From: Cohnella terricola
Lineage (GTDB): Bacteria; Bacillota; Bacilli; Paenibacillales; Paenibacillaceae
NCBI RefSeq assembly: GCF_007786475.1
Contig: NZ_VNJJ01000005.1
Location: forward strand, 124,001-188,000
Direction of reading: 5' to 3'
DNA: 64,000 nucleotides
The notes beneath the pieces are model-generated. The model saw only the letters and a list, made by a program, of their open reading frames with translations. It was not told the DNA's origin and searched no databases. The position numbers and the translations under genes are program-made. Positions 62,615-64,000 of the stretch are shown one piece after another. How positions within the stretch are numbered: position 1 is the stretch's first letter; the number at the start of each line of letters is the position of its first letter.

Positions 62615-63739
62615 GTGGCCGACAAAAGAGATTATTACGAGGTGCTAGAGCTCGAGAAGAACGCCTCCGCGGACGATGTAAAAAAAGCGTATCGCAAGCT
62701 GGCGAGGCAATATCATCCCGACGTCAACAAAGCACCGGATGCCGAAACGAAGTTCAAGGAAGTCAAAGAGGCTTACGATGTTCTGAGCGATGATCAGCAG
62801 CGCGCGCGCTACGATCAATACGGGCATCAGGATCCTAACGCGGGTTTTGGAGGTTTCGGCGGTGGCGGCGCGGATTTCGGCGGCGGCTTCGGCGATATTT
62901 TCGATATGTTTTTCGGTGGCGGCGGCCGGAGGGATCCGAACGCTCCGCAGCGGGGGAACGATCTGCAATACACGATGACGATTGAGTTCAAGGAAGCGAT
63001 CTTCGGCAAGGAAACCGACATTACGATTCCGCGCACGGAAACTTGCGATACTTGCCACGGCAACGGCGCCAAGCCGGGAACGAAACCGGAAACGTGTTCG
63101 GTGTGTCACGGCTCGGGTCAACAGGAAGTGGCTCAGAACACGCCGTTCGGCCGAATCGTCAACCGTCGTGCCTGCTCCGCGTGTTCGGGCAGGGGCAAGA
63201 TCATCAAAGAACGTTGCGGCACTTGCAGCGGCAGCGGACAAGTGAAGAAACAGCGTAAAATCCATGTCAAAATTCCTGCCGGCGTCGATGACGGCGCTCA
63301 ACTCCGCGTAAGCGGGGAGGGCGAAGGCGGAGTGCGCGGGGGACCTTCTGGCGACCTTTATATCGTGTTGAGGGTCAAGTCGCACGATTTCTTCGAGCGG
63401 GAAGGCGACGATATTTACTGCGAGATTCCGCTGACGTTCGCGCAAGCGGCGCTCGGGGACGAGATCGAGATTCCGACCTTGACGGAGAAAGTCAAGCTGA
63501 AGATTCCCGCGGGCACGCAGACCGGAACCTACTTCCGCCTCAAGGGCAAAGGCGTTCCGAAGCTGCGCGGCTACGGCCAAGGCGATCAGCAGGTCAAGGT
63601 AACTATAGTTACCCCGACCCATTTGAGCGACGATCAGCGCGAATTGCTGCGCGAGTTCGCTTCCAAAAGCGGCGAGGCCACGCACGAGCAGAGCAAAAAT
63701 ATTTTCGAGCGAATGAAACGCGCGATTTTGGGAGAATAA
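62615..63739 (+). CDS. dnaJ: Molecular chaperone DnaJ (Hsp40)
   Basis: Class I J-protein of 374 aa that stimulates DnaK ATPase. The J domain (about 5-68) includes HPD in [14 protein letters not shown] Gly/Phe region ([20 protein letters not shown]) follows, then the zinc domain with four repeats [24 protein letters not shown] and CGTCSGSG, and the substrate-binding C-terminus. The start is GTG 62615, with GGAGGTGG upstream. It is the last gene of the operon before a strong terminator. Confidence 0.98.
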   Translation: MADKRDYYEVLELEKNASADDVKKAYRKLARQYHPDVNKAPDAETKFKEVKEAYDVLSDDQQRARYDQYGHQDPNAGFGGFGGGGADFGGGFGDIFDMFFGGGGRRDPNAPQRGNDLQYTMTIEFKEAIFGKETDITIPRTETCDTCHGNGAKPGTKPETCSVCHGSGQQEVAQNTPFGRIVNRRACSACSGRGKIIKERCGTCSGSGQVKKQRKIHVKIPAGVDDGAQLRVSGEGEGGVRGGPSGDLYIVLRVKSHDFFEREGDDIYCEIPLTFAQAALGDEIEIPTLTEKVKLKIPAGTQTGTYFRLKGKGVPKLRGYGQGDQQVKVTIVTPTHLSDDQRELLREFASKSGEATHEQSKNIFERMKRAILGE

Positions 63740-63750
63740 ATCACACATCG

Positions 63751-63779
63751 AAACCGTCCGAATCTTCGGACGGTTTTTT
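63751..63779 (+). terminator. Terminator of the hrcA-dnaJ operon
   Basis: AACCGTCCGAA and its complement TTCGGACGGTT around a short loop, followed by six T. Confidence 0.92.
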
Positions 63780-63796
63780 ACGCTAAACAAAAAACG

Positions 63797-64000
63797 TTAA
63801 TTGAACCAGACCATCAACCAAGGCGCGAGACATAGCGTGATCAAAGCGGTGAACAGCATCGCGATGCCTGCGACGGAGCCGGTTACGGCCCCGTATTCAA
63901 GCGCTTTGCTGATTCCGGCGGAATGTGCGCTTGTTCCGAATAATATGCCGCGCGCGACCGGATGGCGAATGCGGCACCACTTGACGACCAGAGGGCCTGC
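63797..64000 (-). CDS. LrgB family protein, C-terminal fragment
   Basis: The last 67 residues of a minus-strand gene that continues beyond the window. The segment HPVARGILFGTSAHSAGISK, then ALEYGAVTGSVAGIAMLF, matches the C-terminus of LrgB/CidB/YohK membrane proteins. Hydrophobic stretches fit a membrane protein. LrgA/LrgB pairs modulate murein hydrolase activity or export of pyruvate/glycolate-type compounds; which applies here is unknown. It is convergent with dnaJ. Confidence 0.85.
   Translation of the reverse strand, partial: AGPLVVKWCRIRHPVARGILFGTSAHSAGISKALEYGAVTGSVAGIAMLFTALITLCLAPWLMVWFN

Overview
The window is a chromosomal segment of an endospore-forming, probably motile Firmicute. 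Gene order follows Bacillus subtilis in two long blocks (yrrI-alaS-yrzL-ruvX-yrzB-mltG-yrrN-yrrO, and yqeG-yqeH-aroE-yhbY-nadD-yqeK-rsfS-yqeM-comER-comE-holA-rpsT-gpr-spoIIP-yqxA-lepA-hemW-hrcA-grpE-dnaK-dnaJ). Moderately high G+C, GTG/TTG starts and locally inserted genes suggest Paenibacillaceae (Cohnella/Paenibacillus-like); that placement is inference. No rRNA, tRNA, IS element, prophage or CRISPR array was seen.

Region 1 (1-9.6 kb): a zinc-ribbon protein, an AI-2E-type membrane protein, T-box controlled alaS, IreB-like, RuvX, two DUF1292 proteins, MltG and two U32 proteins (TrhP1/TrhP2-like, tRNA U34 hydroxylation). The first U32 gene appears to start at ATT.

Region 2 (9.8-24.2 kb): a chemoreceptor behind a clear sigma-D promoter, a sporulation-type PBP overlapping a convergent YtvI-like gene, a polysaccharide deacetylase, ilvD flanked by two tandem arrays of 51-bp units, a DEDDh exonuclease, a lipoprotein, an uninterrupted sigK and divergent spoVAC-AD-AE.

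Region 3 (24.3-38.7 kb): MoxR-DUF58-transglutaminase operon; the yqeG to yqeM ribosome-assembly/NAD/shikimate operon with an inserted CvfB-like gene; T-box controlled leuS; and an unrecognised protein with a DUF559/VSR-like nuclease signature plus a probable DNA-binding tail, ending exactly where a third ~51-bp repeat array begins.

Region 4 (38.7-49.6 kb): comER and comEA, with a metY gene inserted before comEB-comEC; an ECF sigma/anti-sigma pair with a divergent membrane protein; a non-coding stretch with a second ECF-like promoter and two strong hairpins; holA and rpsT.

Region 5 (49.7-64 kb): gpr-spoIIP-yqxA; a 360-nt leader with a 7-codon ORF (MLVLVLN) and two intrinsic terminators in front of a MutS2-like ATPase that keeps a KOW-like segment but lacks Smr; lepA; hemW; an ArgA-like acetyltransferase with an ARG-box-like operator; the CIRCE-controlled hrcA-grpE-dnaK-dnaJ operon; and the end of an lrgB-type gene. 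The strongest candidates for undescribed biology are the mutS2-like leader, the ECF-like promoter/hairpin region before holA, and the three intergenic arrays of about 51-bp period.
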